Assembly (NCBI GenBank): GCA_023420795.1
Contig: JAEZVM010000134.1
Coordinates: 1 to 5,432, forward strand
Direction of reading: 5' to 3'
From: Pseudomonadota bacterium
GTDB lineage: Bacteria; Pseudomonadota; Gammaproteobacteria; Burkholderiales; Burkholderiaceae_D
DNA length: 5,432 nt
Within the stretch, counting starts at the first letter, position 1. Each line of letters begins with the position of its first letter. Below are positions 1-5,432 of this stretch, piece by piece. The translations under genes and the position numbers were made by a program. The notes under the pieces were generated by a model. That model was not told the DNA's origin. It worked only from the letters and a program-made list of their open reading frames with translations, and did not search any database.

Positions 1-766
1 TGTCCGCGCCTTCGGCGATGTCGAGCGCCACTTCGCGCAAAGCTTCATCGCTGTTGGCCGGGTCCATCTGATAAGTGGCCTTGTTGCCCTTGCCGAGATT
101 GGAGGCCGAGCCGACCGCATCGCGGAATGGGCCGTAAAAGGCCGAAGCATACTTCGCCGAGTACGCCATGATGCGCGTGTAGATGAACTTGTCGGCTTCC
201 AGCGCGGTGCGGATCGCGCCGATGCGCCCGTCCATCATGTCCGACGGGGCGACAATATCCACGCCGGCTTCGGCCTGCGCCAGCGCCTGCTTCACCAGGA
301 TCGCGCTGGTTTCATCGTTCAGCACGTAGCCGTCTTCATCGATCACGCCATCCTGGCCGTGGCTGGTATAGGGGTCGAGCGCGACGTCGGTCAGGATGCC
401 CAATTCCGGGAAACGCTGCTTCAGTTCGCGCACCGCACGTGGTACCAGGCCGGCCGGGTTGATTGCCTCGATGCCGTCCGGCGTTTTCAGGGACGGATCG
501 ATGACCGGGAAGAGAGCCAGTACCGGAATCCCGAGTGATACGCAGTCCTCCGCAACAGCAAACAATTGATCAACAGACAACCTTTCCACGCCTGGCATGG
601 AAGCCACCTGTTCCCGCTGATTTTTTCCATCCAGAATAAAAACCGGATAGATCAGATCGGCGGAAGTGAGTACATGCTCACGCATCATCGCGCGAGAAAA
701 GGCATCTTTACGCATGCGGCGCATACGTACGCCGGGGAAATTGCTCGCTTGGAAGGAATGTGACAT
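1..766 (-). CDS. hemB: Delta-aminolevulinic acid dehydratase (porphobilinogen synthase), C-terminus cut by window edge
   Basis: HemB condenses two 5-aminolevulinate molecules into porphobilinogen, the first common step of tetrapyrrole (heme) synthesis, in the cytoplasm. I translated the minus strand from the ATG at 766-764 and obtained 255 residues with no stop before the window edge; the family is about 330-340 residues long, so roughly 75-80 are missing. Landmarks: N-terminal RMRRMRKD (14-21); metal-site segment DVALDPYTSHGQDG (127-140); PSDMMDGR (174-181); and YSAKYASAFYGPFRDA (202-217), where K205 is the first active-site lysine. The visible part ends at EGAD (252-255), just before the expected MVKP motif with the Schiff-base lysine. 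The metal segment has aspartates (D131, D139) where zinc enzymes have cysteines, so this is the magnesium-type enzyme known from Pseudomonas aeruginosa. No clear Shine-Dalgarno precedes the ATG. The start is supported by the usual family N-terminus. It lies downstream of engB on the same strand, 215 nt away. Confidence 0.97.
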   Translation of the reverse strand, partial: MSHSFQASNFPGVRMRRMRKDAFSRAMMREHVLTSADLIYPVFILDGKNQREQVASMPGVERLSVDQLFAVAEDCVSLGIPVLALFPVIDPSLKTPDGIEAINPAGLVPRAVRELKQRFPELGILTDVALDPYTSHGQDGVIDEDGYVLNDETSAILVKQALAQAEAGVDIVAPSDMMDGRIGAIRTALEADKFIYTRIMAYSAKYASAFYGPFRDAVGSASNLGKGNKATYQMDPANSDEALREVALDIAEGAD

Positions 767-818
767 AGCGGTTTTTCGGTGAATTAAACGCAGTTGAATA
801 AAGTTTTATGCAAATCCG

Positions 819-960
819 TGAAACTTTTTCTGCTCAGGCGGCTCTTAGGGATAGGTGATCACTCACCTCCCGCTTCTCCTCCCTGAGCGGGGCCTATCGT
901 GGCATTAGCGATAAGGCGTTACTACCCTGGAGATCTTCCCCTTTCTCCAGGGTTTTTTTT
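819..960 (+). ncRNA. Candidate intergenic small RNA with three stem-loop units and intrinsic terminator
   Basis: This gap between hemB and engB has no plausible ORF but strong ordered RNA structure on the plus strand. P1 is a perfect 7-bp stem, 832-838 (GCTCAGG) with 882-888 (CCTGAGC). It encloses P2, AGGTGA 853-858 with TCACCT 863-868, extended by GGG 848-850 with CCC 869-871. P3 pairs GCCTATCG 892-899 with CGATAAGGC 909-917, leaving one bulged A. A perfect 10-bp terminator stem with eight T follows (924-960). Two unpaired stretches are pyrimidine-rich: 872-881 between P2 and P1, and the terminator loop 934-943. The 5' end is a guess: a weak -10 (TATGCA, 807-812) would start RNA near 819, and no good -35 is visible. 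The direction is divergent from hemB. I recall a predicted Burkholderiales RNA motif named after its position near hemB; whether this is that motif or lies on the same strand I cannot check. Alternative: a structured leader of hemB on the minus strand, which the T-run position argues against. Confidence 0.55.
924..960 (+). terminator. Rho-independent terminator of the candidate small RNA
   Basis: A perfect 10-bp inverted repeat, ACCCTGGAGA (924-933) and TCTCCAGGGT (944-953), encloses a 10-nt pyrimidine loop and runs straight into eight T residues (953-960). The T-run lies only on the plus-strand 3' side; read leftward, the hairpin is followed by TAGTAACGCC, so it should not stop engB transcripts. 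No plus-strand protein gene lies upstream in this gap, so the terminator implies a short non-coding transcript. Confidence 0.9.
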
Positions 961-981
961 GCTTGAAGAATTGGAAAATTA

Positions 982-1683
982 TTAATCGTCATTGCCTCGG
1001 GTGGATTCTTGAGGCGGCTCTTCATTCAATCCGGCCAACTCCAGAATCCTGTCGTTTGCTTCGTCGATGCCTATTCTCTTTAGTGCCGAAAACAGCTGCA
1101 CGCTAAAGGGGAAGGGACCTCCTTGCTCATCAACATAGCTGTTGAGCACGGTGCGCGCAAGACGCAAGGCATTGGTCGATTCATTCCGGTTCAGTTTGTC
1201 TGCCTTGGTCAACAGGCAATGCACCGGTTTGCCGGTAGGGACGAACCACTCCAGCATCTGCACGTCCAGCTCGGTGAACGGGCGGCGCGAATCCATGATA
1301 AGCACCAGCGCCGCGAGCTGTTTGCGATTCTGGATGTAAGAGCCGAGCAGTTGATTCCAGTGCTGCTTGGCCTCGCCGGGGACTTCGGCATATCCATAGC
1401 CGGGCAGATCGACGAGCAGCGCACGGATTTCCTCTACCTTGGTCGGATCGTTCCGGTGCTGGGCGACATGTGCGCCGCCGATCGAGAAATAATTGATGTG
1501 CTGCGTGCGGCCCGGTGTCTTCGAGGCAAAGGCCAGTCTCTTCTGGTTGCAGAGAATGTTAATTGCGGTGGACTTACCGGCATTGGAGCGGCCGGCGAAG
1601 GCGATTTCCGGGACCTGCGTTTTTGGCAAGTCACGGAGATGGTTCACCGTGGTGAAGAAACGGGCTTGCCAAAGTAGGGACAT
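982..1683 (-). CDS. engB: EngB/YihA-type ribosome-biogenesis GTPase
   Basis: A 233-residue GTPase of the TrmE-Era-EngA-YihA-Septin group. The family (YihA in E. coli, YsxC in Bacillus) is needed for assembly of the 50S ribosomal subunit and is essential in many bacteria; it acts in the cytoplasm. Visible G motifs in order: G1 P-loop GRSNAGKST (31-39); the G2/switch I segment SKTPGRTQHINYF (54-66); G3 DLPGYGY (92-98); G4 TKAD (159-162); G5-like FSALK (198-202). The N-terminus, with QARFFTT (6-12) and LPKTQVPEIAFAGRSN (19-34), is typical of betaproteobacterial members. The length is slightly above the usual ~200-220 because of an acidic, likely disordered tail (about 220-233). The start is fixed by an in-frame TAG upstream with no other start codon between. 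The leader before the ATG is C/T-rich, with no Shine-Dalgarno. It is divergent from the cytochrome c4 gene, and no leftward terminator is visible before hemB. Confidence 0.96.
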   Translation of the reverse strand: MSLLWQARFFTTVNHLRDLPKTQVPEIAFAGRSNAGKSTAINILCNQKRLAFASKTPGRTQHINYFSIGGAHVAQHRNDPTKVEEIRALLVDLPGYGYAEVPGEAKQHWNQLLGSYIQNRKQLAALVLIMDSRRPFTELDVQMLEWFVPTGKPVHCLLTKADKLNRNESTNALRLARTVLNSYVDEQGGPFPFSVQLFSALKRIGIDEANDRILELAGLNEEPPQESTRGNDD

Positions 1684-1840
1684 GATGAGGGGAGAAAATG
1701 CAGCAAAGGGGGCAAAAATGCCGGAAAGCTATTGTACAATAAGGGGTTATCTGTTGTTGCGCCGCAGACGCTGCGCGGCACAATTAACCAGATCGCCGCC
1801 ATCGGCCAGAATTTTAATATCAAGTCCTCAGGGTGTTTGA
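1684..1840. promoter_or_regulatory. Divergent intergenic promoter region between engB and cytochrome c4
   Basis: This 157-nt gap must carry the promoters for leftward engB and the rightward cytochrome cluster. A perfect 12-bp palindrome, TATTGTACAATA (1730-1741), contains TACAAT on the plus strand (1735-1740) and the same hexamer on the minus strand (1736-1731), each 5/6 to the sigma-70 -10 consensus. No convincing -35 lies at 16-18 nt on either side. A rightward start near 1747 would give a leader of about 95 nt; a leftward start near 1724 would give engB about 40 nt. A second AT-rich candidate, TTTAAT (1813-1818), sits close to the cytochrome gene. A small GC hairpin (1761-1779) lies in the putative rightward leader. 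CAGGGTG (1829-1835) is the probable Shine-Dalgarno for the ATG at 1841. Confidence 0.5.
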
Positions 1841-2500
1841 ATGAACCGTGCGTTTTTACCGTTTGTGAAGTCCTTTTTTGTCGCGATGCTGGCGGTTTCT
1901 TCCATCGCGAATGCGGCAGAAGAGAAAGCAGCTCCCAAGGTTGACCTCGCCAAGGGCGAAGCGCTGTACAACAATGGCGATGCAGCTCGTGGCGTTCTGG
2001 CCTGCACCGCTTGCCATGGCCCCGCAGGCAATTCCTCCATTCCGCAAAATCCGAAGCTCTCCGGACAGCATGCCGCGTATGTCGTCAAGCAGTTGGCCGA
2101 CTTCAAGACTCCGCAACGCAACAATCCTGTGATGACCGGCATTGCAAACGGTTTGAGCGAAGAGGACATGAAGAACATTGCGGCCTATCTTGCGAAGCAG
2201 ACTCCGCAGCCTGGTGCCGCGAAGAACAAGAACACGGTTGAGTTGGGCAAGAAGATTTACCGTGCCGGCATCGCAGAAAAGAACGTGCCGGCCTGCGCAG
2301 GCTGCCATGGCGCGAGCGGCGGCGGCATCCCGGCTCAGTATGCACGTCTGGCCGGCCAGCATCAGGATTACACCACGGCACAGCTGACGGCTTTCCGCGC
2401 CGGCGCGCGTGCCAACAGCGCGCAGATGACCGCGATTTCGAAGCGCATGCTGGATGAAGAAATCCAGGCGGTGTCCGACTATATCGCCGGCCTCAAATAA
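1841..2500 (+). CDS. Periplasmic diheme cytochrome c4
   Basis: A 219-residue precursor of a diheme c-type cytochrome that carries electrons in the periplasm or on the outer face of the inner membrane, usually toward terminal oxidases. Residues 1-25 form a Sec signal peptide: basic K10, hydrophobic core about 12-22, and a likely cut after ANA (23-25). The mature protein consists of two related c-type domains. Domain 1 has the heme motif CTACH (55-59) with M98 as probable axial ligand. Domain 2 has CAGCH (152-156) with M196 as probable ligand. Parallel GQH motifs (75-77 and 172-174) and matching C-terminal YLAKQ / YIAGLK helices show the internal duplication typical of c4. A fair Shine-Dalgarno (AGGG, 1830-1833) is 7 nt from the ATG. 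It is followed by a strong terminator and then by resB/ccsB, whose products would attach both hemes. Other names (cc4, cycA) vary between species, so I give no symbol. Confidence 0.93.
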   Translation: MNRAFLPFVKSFFVAMLAVSSIANAAEEKAAPKVDLAKGEALYNNGDAARGVLACTACHGPAGNSSIPQNPKLSGQHAAYVVKQLADFKTPQRNNPVMTGIANGLSEEDMKNIAAYLAKQTPQPGAAKNKNTVELGKKIYRAGIAEKNVPACAGCHGASGGGIPAQYARLAGQHQDYTTAQLTAFRAGARANSAQMTAISKRMLDEEIQAVSDYIAGLK

Positions 2501-2526
2501 GCAGGACACAGTAGAACAAGACAGAT

Positions 2527-2560
2527 GGAGGGGGTGGCAAATGCCACCCCCTTTGCTTTT
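2527..2560 (+). terminator. Intrinsic terminator after cytochrome c4
   Basis: GGGGGTGGC (2530-2538) pairs perfectly with GCCACCCCC (2543-2551) around an AAAT loop. The stem can be extended downward by A2529-T2552 and two G-U pairs, and TTTGCTTTT follows. The T tract is broken by GC, so termination may be partial. It lies 27 nt after the cytochrome stop and ends 13 nt before the resB start. It could end the cytochrome c4 mRNA while letting some read-through supply resB and ccsB. No promoter for resB is obvious in the short space after it. Confidence 0.8.
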
Positions 2561-2573
2561 GAAGACCAGACAA

Positions 2574-4676
2574 ATGAACGTTAGTACTTCCGGATTGCAT
2601 CTCAAGACACGGCGCCGCTGGCTGGCCGAGACGACCGAACTGATTTCGTCGATGCGTTTTGCAATCAGCCTGCTGACGGTGATTGCGATTGCCTCCGTCA
2701 TCGGCACGGTACTCAAGCAGAACGAGCCGATGACGAATTACGTGAACCAGTTCGGCCCGTTCTGGTTCGACATCTTCGACAAGCTCGGTCTGTATGCAGT
2801 GTATTCGGCATGGTGGTTCCTGCTGATCATGGGCTTTCTGGTGGTATCGACCACGCTGTGCATCGTGCGCAATACGCCAAAGATGCTGCGTGACATGCGC
2901 AGCTGGCGCGAGAATGTGCGCGAGCAGTCGCTGCGCAACTTTCATCACAAGATGGAATGGAGCAGCACAGCGTCGCTGGATGCATCCACGCAGCAGCTCG
3001 CACACCGGGTCGCTGCCGGCGGCTACAAGTTCAAGATTGTCGAGAAGGACAATGGCCGGCTAATCGCGGCCAAGCGGGGAGCCGCCAATAAATGGGGCTA
3101 CATCTTCGCGCACAGCGCGATCGTGATCATCTGTATCGGCGGCCTGCTGGATTCCGATCTGCCGATCCGTTTCCAGCTATGGTTCAGCGGCAAGACGCCG
3201 TTCACCGGCGGCGGCGTGATCGCAGATATCCCCGAGCAACACCGGCTGAGCGTCGCCAATCCGACCTTCCGCGGCAATACCTTCATTCCCGAGGGCGCGA
3301 CCAGCAGCTCCGCAATCCTGCAGCAGCAAAGTGGTGTGCTGGTGCAGGAACTGCCGTTCTCAATCCAGCTGAAGAAGTTTACGGTCGAGCATTATTCGAC
3401 CGGCATGCCGAAGCTGTTCGCCAGCGACGTGGTGGTGCGCGACGGCGAAACCGGCAAGACCTTCGAGGCGACGATCAAGGTCAATCAGCCGCTGATCTAC
3501 AAGGGCATTGCGGTTTACCAGTCCAGTTTCGATGATGGCGGCAGCAAGCTGAAGCTGACCGGTTATCCGATGGGTGGCGCGCAAAAGGCGAGCTTCCCGT
3601 TTGCTGGCGAGGTGGGCGGCACCACGCCCTTGGGCGGCGATGCCGGCTATACCGTCGAATGGACCGGTTTCCGTCCTTTCAATGTGGAGAACATGGCGGA
3701 AGCCGGCCAGGATGTGCGGGCGGTGGACACGGATAAGAGCTTCAATGAGAGATTCACTGCTGGCCTCAGCAAGCAGCTCGGTTCCGCCGCGAAGAATCCG
3801 GACAGCAAGGACCTGAGAAACGTCGGCCCGAGCGTGCAATATAAGCTGCGCGACAAGACCGGACAGGCGCACGAGTATCACAACTACATGCTGCCGGTGA
3901 TGCTCGATGGAGCGAGTGTTTTCCTGGCTGGCATGCGCGATTCGCCGAGTGAGGAGTTCCGATATCTGCGCATTCCCGCTGACGACAAGGGAACGGTGCA
4001 GGAATGGATGCGCTTGCGCGCCGCGTTGTCCGTTCCCGAACTGCGAGTACAGGCTGCGCAGCGCTATGCGCGGCAGGCGATGCCGGAGGCAAAGCCGAAT
4101 GCGGCGAACCTGCGCGACCAGTTGCAGGCATCGGCATTACGCGGGCTGGAGGTGTTTGCGGGTGACGGCAAGGATGGCGGCTATTCCGCGGTGGCGAAGT
4201 TTCTTGAAAAAGTGCCTCCCGCGGAACAGGAAAGAACTGCCGCAATCTTCATGCGGATACTGAACGGCAGCCTGTGGGAACTGTGGCAGGCGGCGCGCGA
4301 ACAGGATGGACTGCCGGCGCTTCCCGTCAACGAAAAGAACACGCAATTCCTGCAGACCGGCATGAATGCATTGTCAGATGCGACACTCTATGGCGCGCCG
4401 GTCTATCTGCAACTCAACGAGTTCGAAGAGATCAAAGCTTCTGTGCTGCAAGTAACGCGCTCGCCCGGCAAGAGCATCGTGTATCTTGGCTGCCTGTTCC
4501 TGACCATCGGCGTGTTCGCGATGTTCTACATCCGCGAGCGCCGCCTGTGGATCTGGCTCAAGCCGGATAGCGAAGGCCGCACGCATGCGCTGATGGCACT
4601 GAGCACGCAGCGCAAGACGCTGGATTTCGAAAAGGAATTTGAAACACTGAAAGCACAACTGGCGAAACCGGCTTAA
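2574..4676 (+). CDS. resB: System II cytochrome c biogenesis protein ResB (Ccs1 family)
   Basis: A 700-residue inner-membrane protein that works with CcsB/ResC (CcsA family) to export heme and ligate it to CxxCH motifs of apocytochromes in the periplasm. Membrane segments visible: about 29-47, 80-98 and 175-192, then a large periplasmic domain (about 193-630), and a last segment about 634-653 followed by a basic stretch, RERRLWIWLK (654-663), and a cytoplasmic tail. This is the usual ResB topology. H180, at the start of the third segment, is probably the conserved membrane histidine of the family. Start choice: the frame stays open upstream to an ATG at 2454, inside the cytochrome gene, and an ATG at 2541 lies in the terminator. 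The ATG at 2574 starts MNVSTSGLHLKT, which resembles betaproteobacterial homologues. Only a weak GAAG (2561-2564) precedes it. The protein is longer than Bacillus ResB because of a charged helical region at about 477-605. ccsB follows after 36 nt. Confidence 0.95.
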   Translation: MNVSTSGLHLKTRRRWLAETTELISSMRFAISLLTVIAIASVIGTVLKQNEPMTNYVNQFGPFWFDIFDKLGLYAVYSAWWFLLIMGFLVVSTTLCIVRNTPKMLRDMRSWRENVREQSLRNFHHKMEWSSTASLDASTQQLAHRVAAGGYKFKIVEKDNGRLIAAKRGAANKWGYIFAHSAIVIICIGGLLDSDLPIRFQLWFSGKTPFTGGGVIADIPEQHRLSVANPTFRGNTFIPEGATSSSAILQQQSGVLVQELPFSIQLKKFTVEHYSTGMPKLFASDVVVRDGETGKTFEATIKVNQPLIYKGIAVYQSSFDDGGSKLKLTGYPMGGAQKASFPFAGEVGGTTPLGGDAGYTVEWTGFRPFNVENMAEAGQDVRAVDTDKSFNERFTAGLSKQLGSAAKNPDSKDLRNVGPSVQYKLRDKTGQAHEYHNYMLPVMLDGASVFLAGMRDSPSEEFRYLRIPADDKGTVQEWMRLRAALSVPELRVQAAQRYARQAMPEAKPNAANLRDQLQASALRGLEVFAGDGKDGGYSAVAKFLEKVPPAEQERTAAIFMRILNGSLWELWQAAREQDGLPALPVNEKNTQFLQTGMNALSDATLYGAPVYLQLNEFEEIKASVLQVTRSPGKSIVYLGCLFLTIGVFAMFYIRERRLWIWLKPDSEGRTHALMALSTQRKTLDFEKEFETLKAQLAKPA

Positions 4677-4702
4677 GCTGAACGGTCGCCATTGCATCGC
4701 TC

Positions 4703-4706
4703 GGAG
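4703..4706 (+). promoter_or_regulatory. Shine-Dalgarno site that decides the ccsB start
   Basis: GGAG at 4703-4706 precedes two adjacent in-frame ATG codons at 4710 and 4713. The spacing is 3 nt to the first and 6 nt to the second. The second spacing is the more usual one, so the start at 4713 (MELTQAQ) is preferred; the two differ by a single methionine. Confidence 0.6.
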
Positions 4707-4712
4707 AAAATG

Positions 4713-5432
4713 ATGGAACTCACCCAAGCCCAAACCTATTCCGCACCGCCCGGCTATTTCAAGCGCTTGACGGTCGTTGACTGGCTATATGCGCTCGCGC
4801 TGCTGGCCGGGGCGCTGTTCGCGCTCAACCGCTTTGGCGAGTACATGGATGTGTATGAGGAAGCGATGCTGCTGCTGTCGGTCCCCGCCTTCGCGTGGCT
4901 GGGCTGGCAATGGAAGCCGGTGCGCTGGCTGATGGCACTGTTGGCCGCGCTAGCATTGTCGGCAATTGTCTTGTACGGCGGCGCGCTGGAAGCGGCCAAC
5001 AGCAAGTTCTTCCTGAAATACGCGCTGTCGAGTCAGTCGGCAATTTTGTGGATGAGCACGCTGTTCTTCCTGTCAACGCTGTTCTACTGGGGCGGCCTGA
5101 TCACGCGTTCGGATTTCGGCGGCGCGGTCGGCAGCAAGCTGTCCTGGGCTGCGGTCGTGCTCGGCTTCACCGGTATGCTGGTGCGCTGGTACGAGTCTTA
5201 TCTGGTCGGCGTCGACGTCGGGCATATTCCGGTTTCCAACCTGTATGAAGTCTTCATCCTGTTCTCGCTGATCACCGCCTTGTTCTATCTGTATTACGAG
5301 GAACAGTATGAGACACGCCAGCTCGGTCCCTTCGTGCTGCTGGTGATCTCGGCGGCGGTCGCGTTCCTGCTGTGGTACACGGTCAGCCGCGGCGCGGCCG
5401 AGATCCAGCCGCTGGTGCCGGCCCTGCAAAGC
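4713..5432 (+). CDS. ccsB: System II cytochrome c biogenesis protein CcsB/ResC (CcsA family), C-terminus cut by window edge
   Basis: The multi-spanning partner of ResB, which carries the heme-handling WWD domain in this family and is thought to form the heme channel and synthetase with ResB. The window shows 240 residues with no stop; family members are usually about 350-400 long. In numbering from the ATG at 4710, hydrophobic segments lie at about 24-40, 52-66, 72-90, 111-131, 145-160, 180-196 and 207-224. The signature GHIPVSNLYE (171-180) is characteristic of CcsA/ResC proteins. The visible part stops at PALQS (237-241). The WWD motif and the periplasmic histidines expected in the second half lie outside the window and cannot be assessed. 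It starts 36 nt after resB on the same strand with no terminator between, so the two are almost certainly co-transcribed. Naming differs between species (ccsB, resC, ccsA). Confidence 0.94.
   Translation, partial: MELTQAQTYSAPPGYFKRLTVVDWLYALALLAGALFALNRFGEYMDVYEEAMLLLSVPAFAWLGWQWKPVRWLMALLAALALSAIVLYGGALEAANSKFFLKYALSSQSAILWMSTLFFLSTLFYWGGLITRSDFGGAVGSKLSWAAVVLGFTGMLVRWYESYLVGVDVGHIPVSNLYEVFILFSLITALFYLYYEEQYETRQLGPFVLLVISAAVAFLLWYTVSRGAAEIQPLVPALQS

Noticed and set aside
566..763. 65-residue open frame on the plus strand
   Set aside because: It is the antisense shadow of the hemB N-terminus, whose translation is unmistakable.
855..862. GTGATCAC palindrome as a CRP/FNR-type operator
   Set aside because: It is only 8 bp, lacks the spaced half-sites of those regulators, and is explained by the P2 hairpin of the candidate RNA.
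819..960. 6S RNA identity for the intergenic RNA
   Set aside because: 6S RNA is about 180 nt, with its ends paired in one long rod with a central bubble. Here there are separate stem-loops and a shorter length.
1123..1677. 184-residue open frame on the plus strand opposite engB
   Set aside because: It lies wholly antisense to a clear GTPase gene, has no recognisable domain, and long opposite-strand frames are expected in this GC-rich coding DNA.
1761..1779. GC-rich hairpin in the putative cytochrome c4 leader as a regulatory element
   Set aside because: The stem is 4 + 3 bp with a 2-nt bulge and a 3-nt loop; this is common by chance in GC-rich DNA, and no T-run or alternative pairing is visible.
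2454..2573. Upstream start for resB at 2454, giving 40 extra residues
   Set aside because: It would overlap the last codons of cytochrome c4 and read through the terminator. The extra residues look non-natural for the family, while the ATG at 2574 matches the homologous N-terminus.
1856..2716. 286-residue open frame on the minus strand across cytochrome c4, the terminator and the start of resB
   Set aside because: It is antisense to two strongly supported genes, its translation is rich in R, C and L with no family pattern, and it reads through a terminator hairpin.
5073..5429. 118-residue open frame on the minus strand opposite ccsB
   Set aside because: It is antisense to the conserved CcsA-family segment containing GHIPVSNLYE, and its composition (many Q, R, D) is that of a shadow frame.
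1..5432. Mobile elements, CRISPR arrays, tRNA/rRNA genes or a novel defence or metabolic system
   Set aside because: I saw no direct-repeat arrays, terminal inverted repeats with a transposase, or tRNA-like folds. Apart from the 767-981 gap, the window is filled by well-known core genes.

Overview
The window reads as an ordinary chromosomal segment of a betaproteobacterium, most likely in the order Burkholderiales and plausibly near Oxalobacteraceae. Three things suggest this: the gene order hemB / engB / cytochrome c4 / resB / ccsB, the long form of ResB, and the moderately high GC coding style. The genus is not certain from sequence alone.

Layout. Positions 1-766 (minus strand) hold the first 255 codons of hemB, cut by the window edge just before the second catalytic lysine. 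Positions 767-981 contain no protein gene. On the plus strand this gap carries a run of stem-loops ending in a textbook intrinsic terminator, which looks like a small non-coding RNA gene of about 130-140 nt pointing away from hemB. Positions 982-1683 (minus) are engB (yihA/ysxC), a ribosome-assembly GTPase. Positions 1684-1840 are the divergent promoter region between engB and the rightward cluster, with a perfect 12-bp palindrome that supplies a -10-like hexamer on both strands. Positions 1841-2500 (plus) encode a diheme cytochrome c4. It is followed by a strong terminator (about 2527-2560), then resB (2574-4676) and the start of ccsB/resC (4713 to the window end, truncated).

How the genes fit together. 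HemB makes porphobilinogen for heme. ResB and CcsB together form the System II apparatus that moves heme across the inner membrane and attaches it to CxxCH motifs. Cytochrome c4, with two CxxCH motifs and a signal peptide, is a natural client of that apparatus. EngB is a housekeeping neighbour with no obvious link to heme.

I see no mobile elements, CRISPR arrays, tRNA or rRNA genes, phage genes or defence systems. The least explained element is the candidate small RNA at about 819-960. It shows pyrimidine-rich unpaired segments complementary to Shine-Dalgarno sequences. The rest of the window is well-understood core metabolism.
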